A stretch of DNA of 64,000 nt from Okapia johnstoni. Its lineage: Eukaryota > Chordata > Mammalia > Artiodactyla > Giraffidae. Of the stretch, positions 55,501-59,305 are shown in pieces. A program made the position numbers and the translations under genes. The stretch spans positions 93,129,461-93,193,460 of the forward strand of contig CM044307.1 in NCBI GenBank assembly GCA_024291935.2. The letters run 5' to 3'. Numbering within the stretch: position 1 is the first letter of the stretch; each line of letters opens with the position of its first letter. The notes under the pieces are model-generated. The model did no database searches. It worked only from the letters and a program-made list of their open reading frames with translations, and was not told the origin of the DNA.

Positions 55501-55813
55501 GTTTATCCTCCTGGTGATCGTCCCCCTTCCTGCCTGCCTCAATCCCCTTCTCTACATCCTCTTCAATCCCCATTTTAAGGAGGATCTGGGGAGCCTGGGA
55601 AAGCAAACCCACTTCTGGACAAGATCGAAACACCCAAGCCTGATGTCTATTAACTCGGACGATGTAGAGAAACAGTCCTGTGACTCAACCCAAGCCTTGG
55701 TGACCTTCACCAGCAGAGCCTACGACCTGCCTTCAGGTTCCGGGTCACCACCAGCTTATCCGATGACCGAAAGCTGTCATCTTTCATCTGTGGCTTTTGT
55801 CCCGTGTCTCTAA
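4509..55813 (+). CDS. LGR5: LGR5, spliced gene-level entry (exons 3-18; exon 9 absent, exon 10 truncated)
   Basis: Leucine-rich repeat-containing G-protein-coupled receptor 5, a plasma-membrane receptor for R-spondins that potentiates Wnt/beta-catenin signalling and marks adult stem cells (family knowledge). The sequence shows a series of 24-residue LRR exons, a cysteine-rich hinge ([10 protein letters not shown] ... VQCSPSPG), and a final exon with seven hydrophobic helices, an ERG in place of DRY, NPLLY in helix 7, and the tail ending SSVAFVPCL. The hinge and tail match LGR5 better than LGR4 or LGR6, as I recall those proteins. Introns between LRR exons are all phase 2. None of the recognised exons has an internal stop or frameshift. 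Exons 1-2 lie upstream of the window. Exon 9 was not found and exon 10 lacks its first 28 nt and acceptor, so as written the gene cannot encode the standard receptor of about 907 residues. About 2.33 kb of coding sequence is visible. Confidence 0.96.
6562..6645. mobile_element. Mariner-type MITE, about 84 bp
   Basis: Imperfect palindrome: TATTGGATTGGCCAAAAAGT at one end and the inverted TTTTGACCAACCCAATA at the other, bounded by TA. It has the terminal repeats of a non-autonomous Tc1/mariner element like those known in mammals. It has no coding capacity. Confidence 0.75.
6839..7072 (+). repeat. CHR-type tRNA-derived SINE
   Basis: It starts GGGCTTCCTGGTGGCTCAG, continues GGGAAGATCCCACATG and GCAGCTAAGCC, then degenerate ACTGCTGAGCCCACATGC repeats, and ends in AAATAAATA. 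Confidence 0.75.
7777..8060 (+). repeat. Bov-A2 SINE with (AGC)n tail
   Basis: GAAGGCAATGGCACCCCACTCCAG start, two Bov-A units with a CACTTTCACTTTTCACTTTC linker, and a tail of six CAG repeats. Same family as the copies near 3.4 and 22.6 kb. Confidence 0.88.
10554..10752 (+). repeat. Bov-tA SINE (arm of an inverted pair)
   Basis: GGCCCAGATGGTAAAGAATC to GACACGACTGAGCAACTAAG. It faces a minus-strand Bov-tA about 55 bp away. Confidence 0.87.
10806..11013 (-). repeat. Bov-tA SINE (second arm of the inverted pair)
   Basis: Reverse-complement copy from TTAGTTGCTCAGTTGTGTC to CACGAGGGAAGCC. Confidence 0.85.
11275..11415. repeat. MER5-like DNA transposon relic
   Basis: CTACTGAACCAGGAAC, GGTGGGGCCCACCAAAC and TTTGAGAACCACAGG resemble hAT-Charlie MER5 elements. 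It is old and diverged, and the assignment is tentative. Confidence 0.4.
11540..11735 (+). repeat. MIR-like SINE relic
   Basis: GAATGCTTACCAGGCAGCAG, TTAGATCATCACAATAAGCC, GAGATGTGGAGAAACTGAAT and CAGGCTCTTAA follow the order of a MIR element. Confidence 0.55.
12083..12404 (+). repeat. Composite Bov-tA: truncated copy followed by a second copy
   Basis: The first copy (CCCTGATAGCTCAGCTGG ... CCAGTATTCTTGG) stops mid-element. A second copy starts at once with GCTTTCCTGGTGACTCAG and runs to GACTGAGCGACAAAGCAC. This is either an insertion into the first copy's 3' part or a tandem arrangement. Confidence 0.8.
12470..13090 (-). repeat. L2-like LINE fragment interrupted by a U6 pseudogene
   Basis: GGCCTTTGCACTTGCTCTTC, TTCTCAGAGAGATCTTCTC, GGAATTTAAGCTCCCCAC and ACCTAGAACAATACCTGAC are antisense L2 3'-region landmarks in the right order, before and after the U6 insertion. 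Confidence 0.6.
12830..12919 (+). pseudogene. U6 snRNA retropseudogene (3'-truncated)
   Basis: It begins GTGCTCGCTTTGGCAGCACA and keeps TACTAAAATTGG and GAAGATTAGCATG of U6. It then diverges (GACCTGTGCACGAGGATGAT) and stops at CCAAATCCATG without the rest of U6 or a terminal T run. AAATCCATG occurs just before it (12821-12829) and at its end (12911-12919), consistent with a target-site duplication. However, U6 itself has a similar string there. I see no U6 promoter elements upstream, only L2-like sequence. Non-functional. Confidence 0.85.
13152..13223 (+). CDS. LGR5: LGR5 exon 4 (one LRR)
   Basis: 72 nt, acceptor ...TTTTGATGTGCAG, donor GTAAGT, phase 2 on both sides. It encodes [20 protein letters not shown] followed by LQSL. 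It follows directly in frame from exon 3. Confidence 0.97.
13497..13712 (+). repeat. Bov-tA SINE
   Basis: GGGCTTCCCAGGTGGCTCAG to CACAACTGAGTGACTGAAC, with a short internal GACACTGGAGATGCAG insertion. Confidence 0.87.
13925..14070 (-). repeat. L1 3' end fragment
   Basis: TTTATTGATTGCTTTACAAC, CAACATGAATTAACCACAGG and CTCACTCTTGAATCTCCCTC are antisense ruminant L1 3'-end sequence. Confidence 0.6.
15778..15836 (-). repeat. Short L1 3' end fragment
   Basis: TTTTTTAATTGAAGGATAAT then TGCTTTACAGAATTTTGTTG, a very short antisense L1 terminus. The same string recurs near 25.9 and 60.7 kb. Confidence 0.6.
16108..16252 (-). repeat. CHR-type SINE
   Basis: Along +: TTGCAGCATGTGGGATCTAG, TTCCCTGACCAGAGATTG, CTTAGCCACTGGACCACCAG, GGAAGTCC. 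This is the reverse complement of a CHR-2-like element. Confidence 0.7.
16400..16515. repeat. MER5-like DNA transposon relic
   Basis: GAAGAATTATCTGGAGAGTC, CGCACCCCAGACCAATTAAA and TCAGAACCTCTG resemble MER5A. Confidence 0.5.
16672..16866 (+). repeat. Bov-tA SINE, 5'-truncated
   Basis: It starts at AGTAAAGAACCCGCCTGCC and ends GACTGAAGCGACTCAGCAC. The first 25 or so bases of the element are missing. A full copy follows within 50 bp. Confidence 0.8.
16913..17134 (+). repeat. Bov-tA SINE
   Basis: GGGCTTCCCAGGTGGCGCTA to ACGACTGAAGCAACTTAGC. Confidence 0.87.
18892..19006 (+). repeat. CHR-2-type SINE
   Basis: GGACTGCCCTGGTGGTCCAG, CAGGTTCAAGCCCTGGTTGG and AGGATCCCGCATGCCACGAG, ending in an A run. 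Confidence 0.75.
19510..19690 (+). repeat. MIR-like SINE relic
   Basis: CATCTCACTTCATCCTAAAA, AACCTCATGAGGTGGGAGCT and GAGAAAGCTCAGAGGTGTTA follow the MIR core. Confidence 0.5.
20090..20450. repeat. Ancient interspersed repeat, family not certain
   Basis: GTGTGCAAAACTTTGTAGTG, TGTGGACTTTAGAGTTTATT and GAGCCAGAAAGGGCATGATT match a widespread mammalian repeat that I recall but cannot name securely. A related stretch occurs at 21.58-22.05 kb. The open frames here are incidental. Confidence 0.4.
20760..20905 (-). repeat. L2-like 3' end
   Basis: TAAAGATTGTAACATGTCTG, GATCTCCAGCACCACATAC and GGGATACTTGTTGAACTGAG resemble the antisense L2 terminus. Confidence 0.45.
21241..21552 (+). repeat. CHR-1-type SINE (near full length)
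   Basis: GGGGCTTCCCTGGTGGCTCA, GATCCCACATGCCGCGGAGC, repeated GAGCCCACATGC units, then GACCCAGCAGAGCCAAAAAT and AAATAA. Confidence 0.78.
21580..22050. repeat. Ancient interspersed repeat, related to the 20.1-20.45 kb block
   Basis: AGACTCATCTGGCAGCAGCC, AGAGGCTATTGCAGTAATGC and GATGACCCCAGGTTTCAAAC follow the order of the same widespread mammalian repeat. Name uncertain. Confidence 0.4.
22496..22770 (+). repeat. Bov-A2 SINE with target-site duplication
   Basis: GAGGCAATGGCACCCCACTC to GACTTAGCAGCAGTAGCAGC. TATCTTCCTA lies immediately before it (22486-22495) and recurs after it (about 22771-22780), a 10-bp target-site duplication. It looks like a fairly young insertion. Confidence 0.88.
23013..23563 (-). 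mobile_element. 5'-truncated L1 insertion, minus strand, with target-site duplication
   Basis: A T run (poly-A on the minus strand) is followed by the antisense L1 3' UTR and then the end of ORF2 (CTGAGTAATATTCCATTGTG, TGATGGGCATCTAGG). TGCAATAAAATTTCT is present at 22998-23012 and again at 23564-23578, a perfect 15-bp target-site duplication. The minus-strand frame reads the familiar L1 ORF2 C-terminus ([10 protein letters not shown]). Confidence 0.88.
24340..24400. repeat. T-rich tracts
   Basis: Two poly-T runs separated by about 25 bp, with TGACATTAAAAATTGA between them. They may be remains of poly-A tails of minus-strand retroelements; no element body was recognised. Confidence 0.6.
25560..25760. 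repeat. MIR-like SINE relic
   Basis: AAAGTGCTTTGCCACTTAC, CATTTAATTCCCATAGTAAT and TTACAGATATGGAAATTGAC fit a MIR. Confidence 0.5.
25928..26195 (-). repeat. L1 3' UTR fragment
   Basis: TTTAATTGAAGGATAATTGC, CAACATGAATCAGCCATAGG and CCCTCCCTCTTGAACCTCCC are the antisense ruminant L1 3' UTR. Confidence 0.75.
26740..26880. repeat. MIR-like SINE relic
   Basis: GCTTTATAGTTTACAAAGTC and GATGTGAAAGCTGAGGTCTG match a MIR pattern. Tentative. Confidence 0.45.
26939..26969. repeat. (CA)n microsatellite, about 15 units
   Basis: Uninterrupted AC dinucleotide run inside intron 4. The encoded THTHTH / VCVCVC strings on the two strands are repeat artefacts. Confidence 0.97.
28276..28425 (+). repeat. L1 3' end fragment
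   Basis: ACCTAGAGGGGTGGG start, G-rich tract, GCTGATTTGCATTGTTGTAT and TTTTCCTCCAATTAAAAAAT. Sense ruminant L1 terminus, about 150 bp. Confidence 0.7.
29219..29363 (-). repeat. Bov-tA SINE, partial
   Basis: Along +: GCTAAGTCACTTCAGTCATA, GACTGTATCCCACCAGATTC, GGGTTGCCATGCCCTCCTCC, ending at AATCTCCCCAACC. The promoter half is missing. Confidence 0.8.
29853..30068 (+). CDS. LGR5: LGR5 exon 5 (three LRRs)
   Basis: 216 nt, acceptor ...TTTCTTCCCCAG, donor GTAAGT, phase 2 on both sides. It encodes three consecutive 24-residue LRRs, starting [20 protein letters not shown], through [20 protein letters not shown], to [19 protein letters not shown]. By family knowledge this part of the solenoid contributes to the R-spondin-binding face. 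It is GC-richer than the surrounding intron. The 292-codon frame overlapping it upstream is in a different frame and is not the gene. Confidence 0.98.
30069..31813 (+). other. LGR5: LGR5 intron 5
   Basis: 1.75 kb. I see no young SINE or LINE in it. A short stretch near 30240-30345 (TTTATCGAGCACCTGGTAAG) recalls an L2 or MIR relic. The remainder is unremarkable. Confidence 0.7.
31814..31885 (+). CDS. LGR5: LGR5 exon 6 (one LRR)
   Basis: 72 nt, acceptor ...TGTTCTCCTGCAG, donor GTGAGT, phase 2. It encodes [20 protein letters not shown] followed by LETL, apparently identical to the human repeat as I recall it. Confidence 0.97.
32345..32465 (+). repeat. MIR-like SINE relic
   Basis: AATAACAGCTACCCTTTATT, ATGGTTTAAAATCACTCCTA and ACCATCCTATGAGAACAGGT follow a MIR. 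Confidence 0.5.
32468..32590 (+). repeat. CHR-2-type SINE
   Basis: AGGACTTCCCTAAGGGTCCA, GTGGTTAAGACTCCACAC, GGTTCAATCCCTGGTCAGGG and GTGCAGCCAAAAAG. Confidence 0.78.
32709..32963 (+). repeat. Bov-tA SINE with internal tandem triplication
   Basis: GGGCTTCCCAGGTGGCTCAG to GATTTTAGCAACTTAGCATG. The internal segment CAGCATTCTTGCCTGGGAAA occurs three times in succession at about 32818-32884, where other copies have it once. The element is therefore about 45 bp longer than its relatives. Confidence 0.87.
34463..34720 (-). repeat. L1 3' UTR fragment
   Basis: GTAGTTTCAGGTGAACAGAG, TCAGCCACATGTGTACATG and TCCTTGTTGGTCATCCATTT are antisense L1 3' UTR landmarks. The frame on the minus strand is not a gene. 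Confidence 0.7.
34958..35026 (+). CDS. LGR5: LGR5 exon 7 (one LRR, 23 residues)
   Basis: 69 nt, acceptor ...TTACTTATTTTCAG, donor GTAAGT, phase 2. It encodes [20 protein letters not shown] followed by KEL. Like the human exon it is one codon shorter than the standard LRR exon. Confidence 0.97.
35027..36381 (+). other. LGR5: LGR5 intron 7
   Basis: 1.36 kb of mostly AT-rich sequence without a recognised element. Short overlapping open frames at 35.54-35.97 kb resemble no protein known to me. Confidence 0.65.
36382..36453 (+). CDS. LGR5: LGR5 exon 8 (one LRR)
   Basis: 72 nt, acceptor ...TTCCTCTCTTTCTAG, donor GTAAGT, phase 2. It encodes [20 protein letters not shown] followed by LIT and a split codon AT|. 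The normal partner, exon 9, is not found downstream. Which acceptor completes the split codon is therefore the key open question for this gene. Confidence 0.97.
36912..37128 (-). repeat. Bov-tA SINE (arm of an inverted pair)
   Basis: Along +: GCATGCTCAGTCGTGTCTGA to CTATGCCACCTGGGAAACCC. A plus-strand copy starts about 63 bp downstream. Confidence 0.87.
37192..37410 (+). repeat. Bov-tA SINE (second arm of the inverted pair)
   Basis: AGGGCTTCTCAGGTGGCTCA, an expanded A tract inside the A/B box region, to CACAACTGAACATGCAC. Confidence 0.87.
39071..39127 (+). repeat. Bov-tA SINE 5' fragment joined directly to LGR5 exon 10
   Basis: GGCTTCCCAAGTGGCTCATG, CACCTGCAATACAGGAGACC and TGGGTTT are the first ~57 bp of a Bov-tA. 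The consensus would continue with a GAATCCC-like string, but the sequence switches to GAATTTCCTGATTTAACTGG, which is LGR5 exon 10. The rest of the SINE is absent. Confidence 0.85.
39128..39168 (+). pseudogene. LGR5: LGR5 exon 10, 5'-truncated remnant (41 of 69 nt)
   Basis: It encodes [14 protein letters not shown] in the expected frame, with a normal GTAAGT donor. The first 28 nt of the exon (one nt plus nine codons, TLNGASQIT-like in LGR5) and the native acceptor are replaced by SINE sequence. The junction shares GAAT with the SINE consensus, so the break may lie a few bases to either side. Without the acceptor the exon can be used only through a cryptic site, or skipped. Confidence 0.85.
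39169..39309 (+). other. LGR5: LGR5 intron 10
   Basis: A short 141-bp intron between the exon 10 remnant and exon 11. It contains no repeat and no trace of exon 9. It has an intact donor and acceptor (GTGTTTTAACAG). Confidence 0.85.
39310..39381 (+). CDS. LGR5: LGR5 exon 11 (one LRR)
   Basis: 72 nt, acceptor ...TGTGTTTTAACAG, phase 2. It encodes [20 protein letters not shown] followed by LQVL. The donor is GTGCGT, weaker than the GTAAGT or GTGAGT at most other exons. It is the first intact coding exon after exon 8. Confidence 0.96.
39565..39776 (+). repeat. Bov-tA SINE with target-site duplication
   Basis: GCGTTCCAGGTGGCTCAGTG to TTAGCAACTAAACAACAACA. ATAATGGCAGTGGA flanks it at 39551-39564 and 39777-39790, a perfect 14-bp duplication marking one insertion event. 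Confidence 0.9.
40630..40855 (+). repeat. MIR SINE relic
   Basis: AACAAAGGCTCTGGGGTCTA, GTTCAAATCTGCCTCTCTG, TCCATTTCCCAATCTATAAA and GAGGATTCAGTAAGTTACTA follow nearly the full MIR order. Confidence 0.7.
41030..41131 (-). repeat. CHR-2-type SINE
   Basis: Along +: TTTTTTGGCCATGTGGCAGG, GGAGTCTTAACCACTGAAC, CAACCAAGGAAGCCCC. Reverse complement of a CHR-2 element. Confidence 0.7.
42795..42860 (+). CDS. LGR5: LGR5 exon 12 (one LRR, 22 residues)
   Basis: 66 nt, acceptor ...TTCTGTTTTTCAG, donor GTATGT, phase 2. It encodes [20 protein letters not shown] followed by K and a split Ile codon. The short length matches human exon 12. Confidence 0.97.
42861..44036 (+). other. LGR5: LGR5 intron 12
   Basis: 1.18 kb with one partial Bov-tA near its 3' end. 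The rest is AT-rich sequence without a recognised element. Confidence 0.75.
43618..43806 (+). repeat. Bov-tA SINE, 5'-degraded
   Basis: GGCTCAGCAGTCAAGAATCC to CACAACTAAAGCAACTGAGC. The very 5' end of the element is missing. Confidence 0.8.
44037..44108 (+). CDS. LGR5: LGR5 exon 13 (one LRR)
   Basis: 72 nt, acceptor ...AACCTGTCATTTCAG, donor GTGAGT, phase 2. It encodes [20 protein letters not shown] followed by LRSL. Confidence 0.97.
44478..44632 (+). repeat. MER5-like DNA transposon relic
   Basis: GCATAAGAATCACCTGGAGG, ATTCAGAGTCCAGGTTCTC and GGTGCCTGGGAATCTACATT are MER5A-like. Confidence 0.6.
44918..46455 (+). mobile_element. BovB (RTE-clade) LINE, 5'-truncated, with reverse-transcriptase region
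   Basis: Similarity begins near TCACTTACCTAGAGCCAGAC. The frame at 45049-45795 is the C-terminal two-thirds of a reverse transcriptase: FIDYAKAFD at residues 108-116 and the catalytic YADD at 210-213 (45676-45687). A TAA at 45793-45795 ends this frame where the second copy has TCA. Similarity then continues ([20 protein letters not shown]) to the typical GACTGAACTGAACTGA tail. BovB is a non-LTR retrotransposon thought to have reached ruminants by horizontal transfer. This copy is a dead fragment in an LGR5 intron. Confidence 0.93.
46772..48511 (+). mobile_element. L1 3' portion, split by a BovB insertion
   Basis: The first part (46772-47156) is the end of L1 ORF2 (CCACTACTAGGCATGTATCC; frame [18 protein letters not shown]). 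The second part (48078-48511) is the ruminant L1 3' UTR, with TACTGTATGATGTAGGGAGT, GTTGGTGTATGGCAGAAGC, TCCTCCAATT and an A run. Between them sits BovB sequence. Rejoining the two parts is continuous across ATGAGGTGGA, so they are one older L1. Confidence 0.9.
47157..48077 (+). mobile_element. BovB LINE nested inside the L1, with target-site duplication
   Basis: 5'-truncated BovB starting within the reverse-transcriptase region (AAAGGAGTACGTCAAGG) and ending GACTGAGCAACTGAACTGAA. ATGAGGTGGA lies on both sides (47147-47156 and 48078-48087), a perfect 10-bp target-site duplication. It is closely similar to the BovB that ends 700 bp upstream, in the same orientation. Frames at 47441-47839 and on the minus strand are BovB remnants. 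Confidence 0.92.
49418..49489 (+). CDS. LGR5: LGR5 exon 14 (one LRR)
   Basis: 72 nt, phase 2, acceptor with a long T tract ending TTTTAATAG, donor GTGAGT. It encodes [20 protein letters not shown] followed by LRKL. Confidence 0.97.
49490..50403 (+). other. LGR5: LGR5 intron 14
   Basis: 0.9 kb. It contains one Bov-tA fragment near 50.09 kb and otherwise no recognised element. Confidence 0.8.
50034..50145 (+). repeat. Bov-tA SINE 3' fragment
   Basis: CATGGCAACCCACTCCAGTA to GACATGACTTAGCACTCAGC. Only the tRNA-unrelated half is present. Confidence 0.85.
50404..50529 (+). CDS. LGR5: LGR5 exon 15 (last LRRs)
   Basis: 126 nt, acceptor ...TTTGATGTTTTGCAG, donor GTGAGT. It encodes [20 protein letters not shown], then [20 protein letters not shown] and LK, the C-terminal LRRs leading into the hinge. 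Length equals the human exon. Confidence 0.97.
50530..51572 (+). other. LGR5: LGR5 intron 15
   Basis: 1.04 kb, AT-rich. An AT-alternating tract lies at 51001-51047, preceded by GAGCCACCAAGGGAA, which looks like a tiny CHR/Bov-tA end. There is also an old T-rich patch at 51.29-51.43 kb. Confidence 0.7.
51001..51047. repeat. (AT)n-rich low-complexity tract
   Basis: Alternating AT/TA with few interruptions. It may have grown from the tail of the adjacent 15-bp SINE-like end. Confidence 0.85.
51573..51718 (+). CDS. LGR5: LGR5 exon 16 (hinge, cysteine-rich)
   Basis: 146 nt, donor GTAAGA. The acceptor is TTCATTCAAAG, an AAG rather than the usual CAG or TAG. It encodes [20 protein letters not shown] followed by [20 protein letters not shown] and DAGIFQVQ. 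The CC...C motif is the start of the extracellular cysteine-rich cap and hinge. NSS is a potential N-glycosylation sequon. It ends phase 1 with a split Asp codon. Confidence 0.97.
51719..53419 (+). other. LGR5: LGR5 intron 16
   Basis: 1.7 kb with no young SINE. An L2/MIR-like scrap (GCCTGGCACTGTTCTAGG) lies near 52.67 kb and a MER5-like relic at 52755-52870. The rest is unassigned. Confidence 0.7.
52755..52870. repeat. MER5-like DNA transposon relic
   Basis: ACTGTGATTCCCAATCCTGG, TTGGAATCACACAGAAG and CACACCAGACCAATTAAAT resemble MER5A. Confidence 0.5.
53420..53503 (+). CDS. LGR5: LGR5 exon 17 (acidic hinge)
   Basis: 84 nt, acceptor ...TCTCATTCCTGCAG, donor GTGAGA. It encodes the split Asp then [20 protein letters not shown] and VQCSPSP, ending in a split Gly codon. 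It is the acidic segment just before helix 1, with one conserved Cys of the hinge. Confidence 0.97.
53504..54731 (+). other. LGR5: LGR5 intron 17
   Basis: 1.23 kb with one Bov-tA near 54.4-54.56 kb. A 96-codon open frame that overlaps exon 17 in another register is a shadow. Confidence 0.8.
54364..54562 (+). repeat. Bov-tA SINE
   Basis: GGGATTCCCTGGTGGCTCAG to GACTCAACTCAGCCACTAAC. It has small deletions in the right half. Confidence 0.85.
54732..55813 (+). CDS. LGR5: LGR5 exon 18: seven-transmembrane domain, tail and stop
   Basis: 1082 coding nt in one exon after the acceptor ...CTTCTTCGGACTTCTAG. It begins [20 protein letters not shown] (last hinge Cys, then helix 1 with TCNALV). It continues through helix 3 with [15 protein letters not shown] (ERG at the DRY position, 55076-55084), the two Cys expected to link extracellular loops 1 and 2 (CQVVGF and PLCLPLP), helix 6 [16 protein letters not shown], and helix 7 with NPLLY (55541-55555). 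The cytoplasmic tail has the serine-rich [20 protein letters not shown] and ends SSVAFVPCL with stop TAA. By family knowledge LGR5 signals poorly through G proteins. The exon is intact and clearly richer in GC than its surroundings. Confidence 0.99.
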
Positions 55814-57106
55814 TTAATATGTGAGAGAAAACGTTGTCAAAAATTGAAAACCCAAAAATATGAGGTTGAGTACATCAGAGCAGGAACCAAAAAGAACTGG
55901 GTTGAAATTCGATTTTTTTAAAAATCTGTGTCAAAAAGCTGATAATTGTTGATACTAGAGAGTGAAAAATGAGTATAAATGCTGCTTATATAATTTGTTC
56001 AGCTATGGTAGATAGTCATACTTTTCTGGTAAGCCTAAAATACGTACATATTTAAAAAGCAGATTGAAATGTCCAAAAAATTCTCCATGATTTCAATTGA
56101 ATTCTTTTTCAACTCGCTTGCTTACAAAAGAGGTTTTAAACCAGAAAAATCCCTTAAAATATGCTTAGAGATATTAGGAAAATAAGAATTTTAAATAGCC
56201 TACATTACTAAGTAATGGTTGTGACCAATAGGATTTCATCTTAATGACCACGTGGAGATGTTTTAGAACTGCTTCACTTTTCCAAGAAAGGATCCTTCCA
56301 GGTCACCGATTCCCCCATGAATGGATAACGTAAGGTACTACTCATTCATTCATGTTCACATCATTTTTAGAGATGCTAGATTTTATGAATCAGCACTAGA
56401 TGATTCTACCCTCAGTGGAATAAAATTGCTTACAAATATTTTGCAAGGAAAATGAACTTAAATTCTTAAATTGCCATGAAAGCAATCAGGTAGAGACAAG
56501 GTCTGATTTCTGTAATTCATTTTAACTCCTTGGTGCCCAGAGATGAGAAGAAAAGTCCATTGCCGGCAATGGATATATTTAGAAAAGATGGAAAGCAACC
56601 TGGGATTTTTTTACCTTGGTTGAGTGCACATTTTTCACAGGAAGTTTTATCACTTGATTCAAACTGATGTGTATCATAAGGTAGTAATCAAATGCAGACA
56701 CAACATAAATTTAATCCACTGACATAGCTTCTCACATGTATCTCTAGTAGCTTTGGCAACAGTGTCTAAAACCAGTTTTGACTCACCAGAAACTTGGTAA
56801 CATACTCTCCTGTTTGTTTAACTTGGTTTTAGCTATGTTGTCTTTGGATCAACCCACTTGATGTCAAGAACATGACTTCTCTGCTTATTCCATGTTTAAT
56901 ATGTGTTAGGTATTATAAGAGGCAAAATTATTAAATACTAAAGGTCAAAGGATTAATTCATAACTTCTGTTATACTACATTAGTTCAGTAAATCCAAACC
57001 AAAAGACTATTAGGTAGATTTATTTTTATATAAGCATGTTTATTTTGATCAGATGTTTTAACTTGGAATTGAAAAAAAATACATTTATGAGATGTTTTAT
57101 AAGATG

Positions 57107-57282
57107 TGTAAATATAGAACTGTATTTATTACTACAATAAAGATTCAGTAACACTAAGGACCATGATAATACACCATGTACAGTGGCATATTCTTCCATA
57201 TATATTGTGTTTCTCTGCCCATTTTTCTTTAAATTCATTAACTGTATGTAATATATGTAAATGTATATAGTTCTTGTAAATA
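57107..57282 (+). promoter_or_regulatory. Cluster of three Pumilio response elements in the 3' UTR
   Basis: TGTAAATA at 57107-57114, TGTATATA at 57262-57269 and TGTAAATA at 57275-57282 each fit UGUANAUA, the PUM1/2 recognition consensus. The latter two are 5 nt apart. Seen in sequence; function is inferred. Confidence 0.55.
57136..57141 (+). terminator. Possible proximal poly(A) signal (AATAAA)
   Basis: AATAAA inside CTACAATAAAGATTC. If used, it would end the transcript before two of the three Pumilio sites. Confidence 0.4.
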
Positions 57283-57313
57283 CATTTCAAACTTGCTTTT
57301 CTATTGGGTACAA

Positions 57314-57330
57314 AATAAATTTGTAATAAA
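57314..57330 (+). terminator. Distal poly(A) signals (two AATAAA hexamers)
   Basis: AATAAA at 57314-57319 and again at 57325-57330, followed by an A-rich stretch and a GTGTTTTATTG element near 57361 that could serve as the downstream GU/U-rich region. This is the likely main 3' end of LGR5. Confidence 0.75.
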
Positions 57331-58149
57331 AAGTGTGACTATAAAACAAAATATTTTCAAGTGTTTTATTGAGTCCATACATGGACTCCTAAATACGTGA
57401 TCTCCTAAATGTTTTTGACTTTTGATGTGTAAGAATACATTTGCTATCTGAGTATTTTAAGTATTTTTGGACTTGTTTTAAGAAGTAAATCTTTCACAAG
57501 AACAAGTCAAAATATCTTTACCTACTCCTGGATTGCTTTAACTGTGACTGATAAGCTATTTTGTCATGACAAATGACTTGGTGAATTTCATTGTCCCCAG
57601 TGATCGTTTGGACTTTATGGCCAGAATCTACTTCTTTTGCAATGTAAAAACAAAAACAAAAACTAGAAAGAAATGTATATAAAACAAATCAATCCTAAAA
57701 TCATTCAACATGAACATGACTTTTCTATAAATTCTTCCCTTAAAGAAAACGTATTTTATGACCATGTCAAGGCTAAAAGAAAACATGTGGTTCTCAGGGC
57801 ACAAAGAAATACAATATTCCCCTTTTGTTCCTATCCCCCAAAACATAAGAAATGAAATTATTTTTCTAAACGCCTAGTACCAGACCCTCCAGCTTCAATG
57901 ATAAGTCCTGCTCTGCTTGTACAAGTTGCAAAATGAAACCATCAAGTAGTAGCTGGAACCTCAGCAGTATCGCTGAGTCCGTATCAATAAATTATGTGTG
58001 AAAGTGTTAAAAAAAAGAAAATGAGCCCATATCAACTGAGCATCTCCAGCGTACCTGGCACTGAGTTTCCCACCCATCTGTCAGACATGGGTGACAGATG
58101 CTTCAACCTAACCTTGCGGTCTACACTTAATTTTTCTTCAACTGAGTGT

Positions 58150-58357
58150 AGTAGTGTTAGTCGCTCAGTCATGTTTGACCCTGCAACTCTATGGACTTTA
58201 GCCTGCCAGGTTCCTCTGTCCATGGAACTCTCCAGGTAAGAAGACTGGGGTCGGTTGCCATTTCTTTCTCCAGGGGATCTTCCCGACCCAGGGATGGGGC
58301 CAGGGTCTCCTGTATTGCATGCAGATTCTTTACCATCTGAGCCACCGGGGAAGCCCA
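58150..58357 (-). repeat. Bov-tA SINE
   Basis: Along +: GTGTTAGTCGCTCAGTCATG to CATCTGAGCCACCGGGGAAG. Confidence 0.86.
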
Positions 58358-58731
58358 GTTGAAACAAGGGCCATAACATAATCTCACTCCTCCTAGTCCA
58401 GGCAGCAGATACTAAAGTCTAGAGCAATGGATCACAGTCTATCTTCTCAACATAGCTTTTGGGTGCCTAGGGTTAGAAGCATCCTGGTAGTCCACCCCTT
58501 TCTCTTTCACTCAGAAAACACAAGTCAGTGGTGTGATTTATTTTAAAGGGGAAAAAAACCCACTCTGATTTATTTCTTCAAAAATCCATGAGCTCTGTTA
58601 TTTTATTAGCAAAACCTAGTTATAATACACCTCACACCAAACACTGCTCTGTTAAGTGTCTGAAACATGCTCTCCACTACAATCCAGTAAATCAGAATGA
58701 CTGGAATCACAACCACAAATAAATAAGTCTA

Positions 58732-58935
58732 CTTCCCTGTTGATTCAGACGGTAAAGAAGCTGCGTACAATACCGGAGACGCGGGTTTGGTCACTTGGTC
58801 AGCAAGATCCCCAGGAGAAGGGAATGGCAACCCACTCCAGTATTCTTGCCTGGAGAATCCCATGGACAGAGGAGTCTGGCCGGCTACAGGCCATGGGGCT
58901 GCAAAAGAGTTGGACATGACTGATCAACTAACACT
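58732..58935 (+). repeat. Bov-tA SINE
   Basis: CTTCCCTGTTGATTCAGACG to GACATGACTGATCAACTAAC. Confidence 0.85.
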
Positions 58936-59044
58936 ACAGTGAGGAGAAAAGATATAATAAACTATTGACAGACTGAATAACAATAAAAACAAAAGAACAC
59001 AAATTGGTGGGCTAGCCTAGAGTAAGTGGTTAACATTTTTATGT

Positions 59045-59190
59045 TTTCAAAATGGATTCATTCATTCAACAAGTATCATGTGCTTACTATGTGCAGTGTT
59101 CTAGGCACAGAGGTAATAAAACATGGTCTAGAGTTTGTATTTCAGTGGAGGAGAGATAGAAAATAAGCAAATATAAACAAGGAAATATAT
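59045..59190 (+). repeat. L2-like LINE relic
   Basis: CATTCATTCAACAAGTATCA, TGCTTACTATGTGCAGTG, TTCTAGGCACAGAGG and TTTCAGTGGAGGAGAGATAG follow a very common old mammalian repeat, probably the L2 3' part. Confidence 0.5.
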
Positions 59191-59305
59191 GATAGGAATA
59201 TGAATGAAATGAATGAAGCTAAATAGCATGACTAGAGTGGCAAGTTACTCTAGATGCAGAGCTCAAGGAAAATCTCTTCGGAAAGGCATATTTTAACTAA
59301 GATCT

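Larger units (their letters stand above)
55814..57345 (+). other. LGR5: LGR5 3' UTR
   Basis: About 1.53 kb, AT-rich and free of recognised SINEs and LINEs, in contrast to the introns. Its length is similar to the human 3' UTR as I recall it. Cleavage is predicted 10-30 nt after the AATAAA pair. It contains several ATTTA pentamers (for example within TGTATTTATT near 57125) and three Pumilio-type sites close to its end. Confidence 0.8.
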
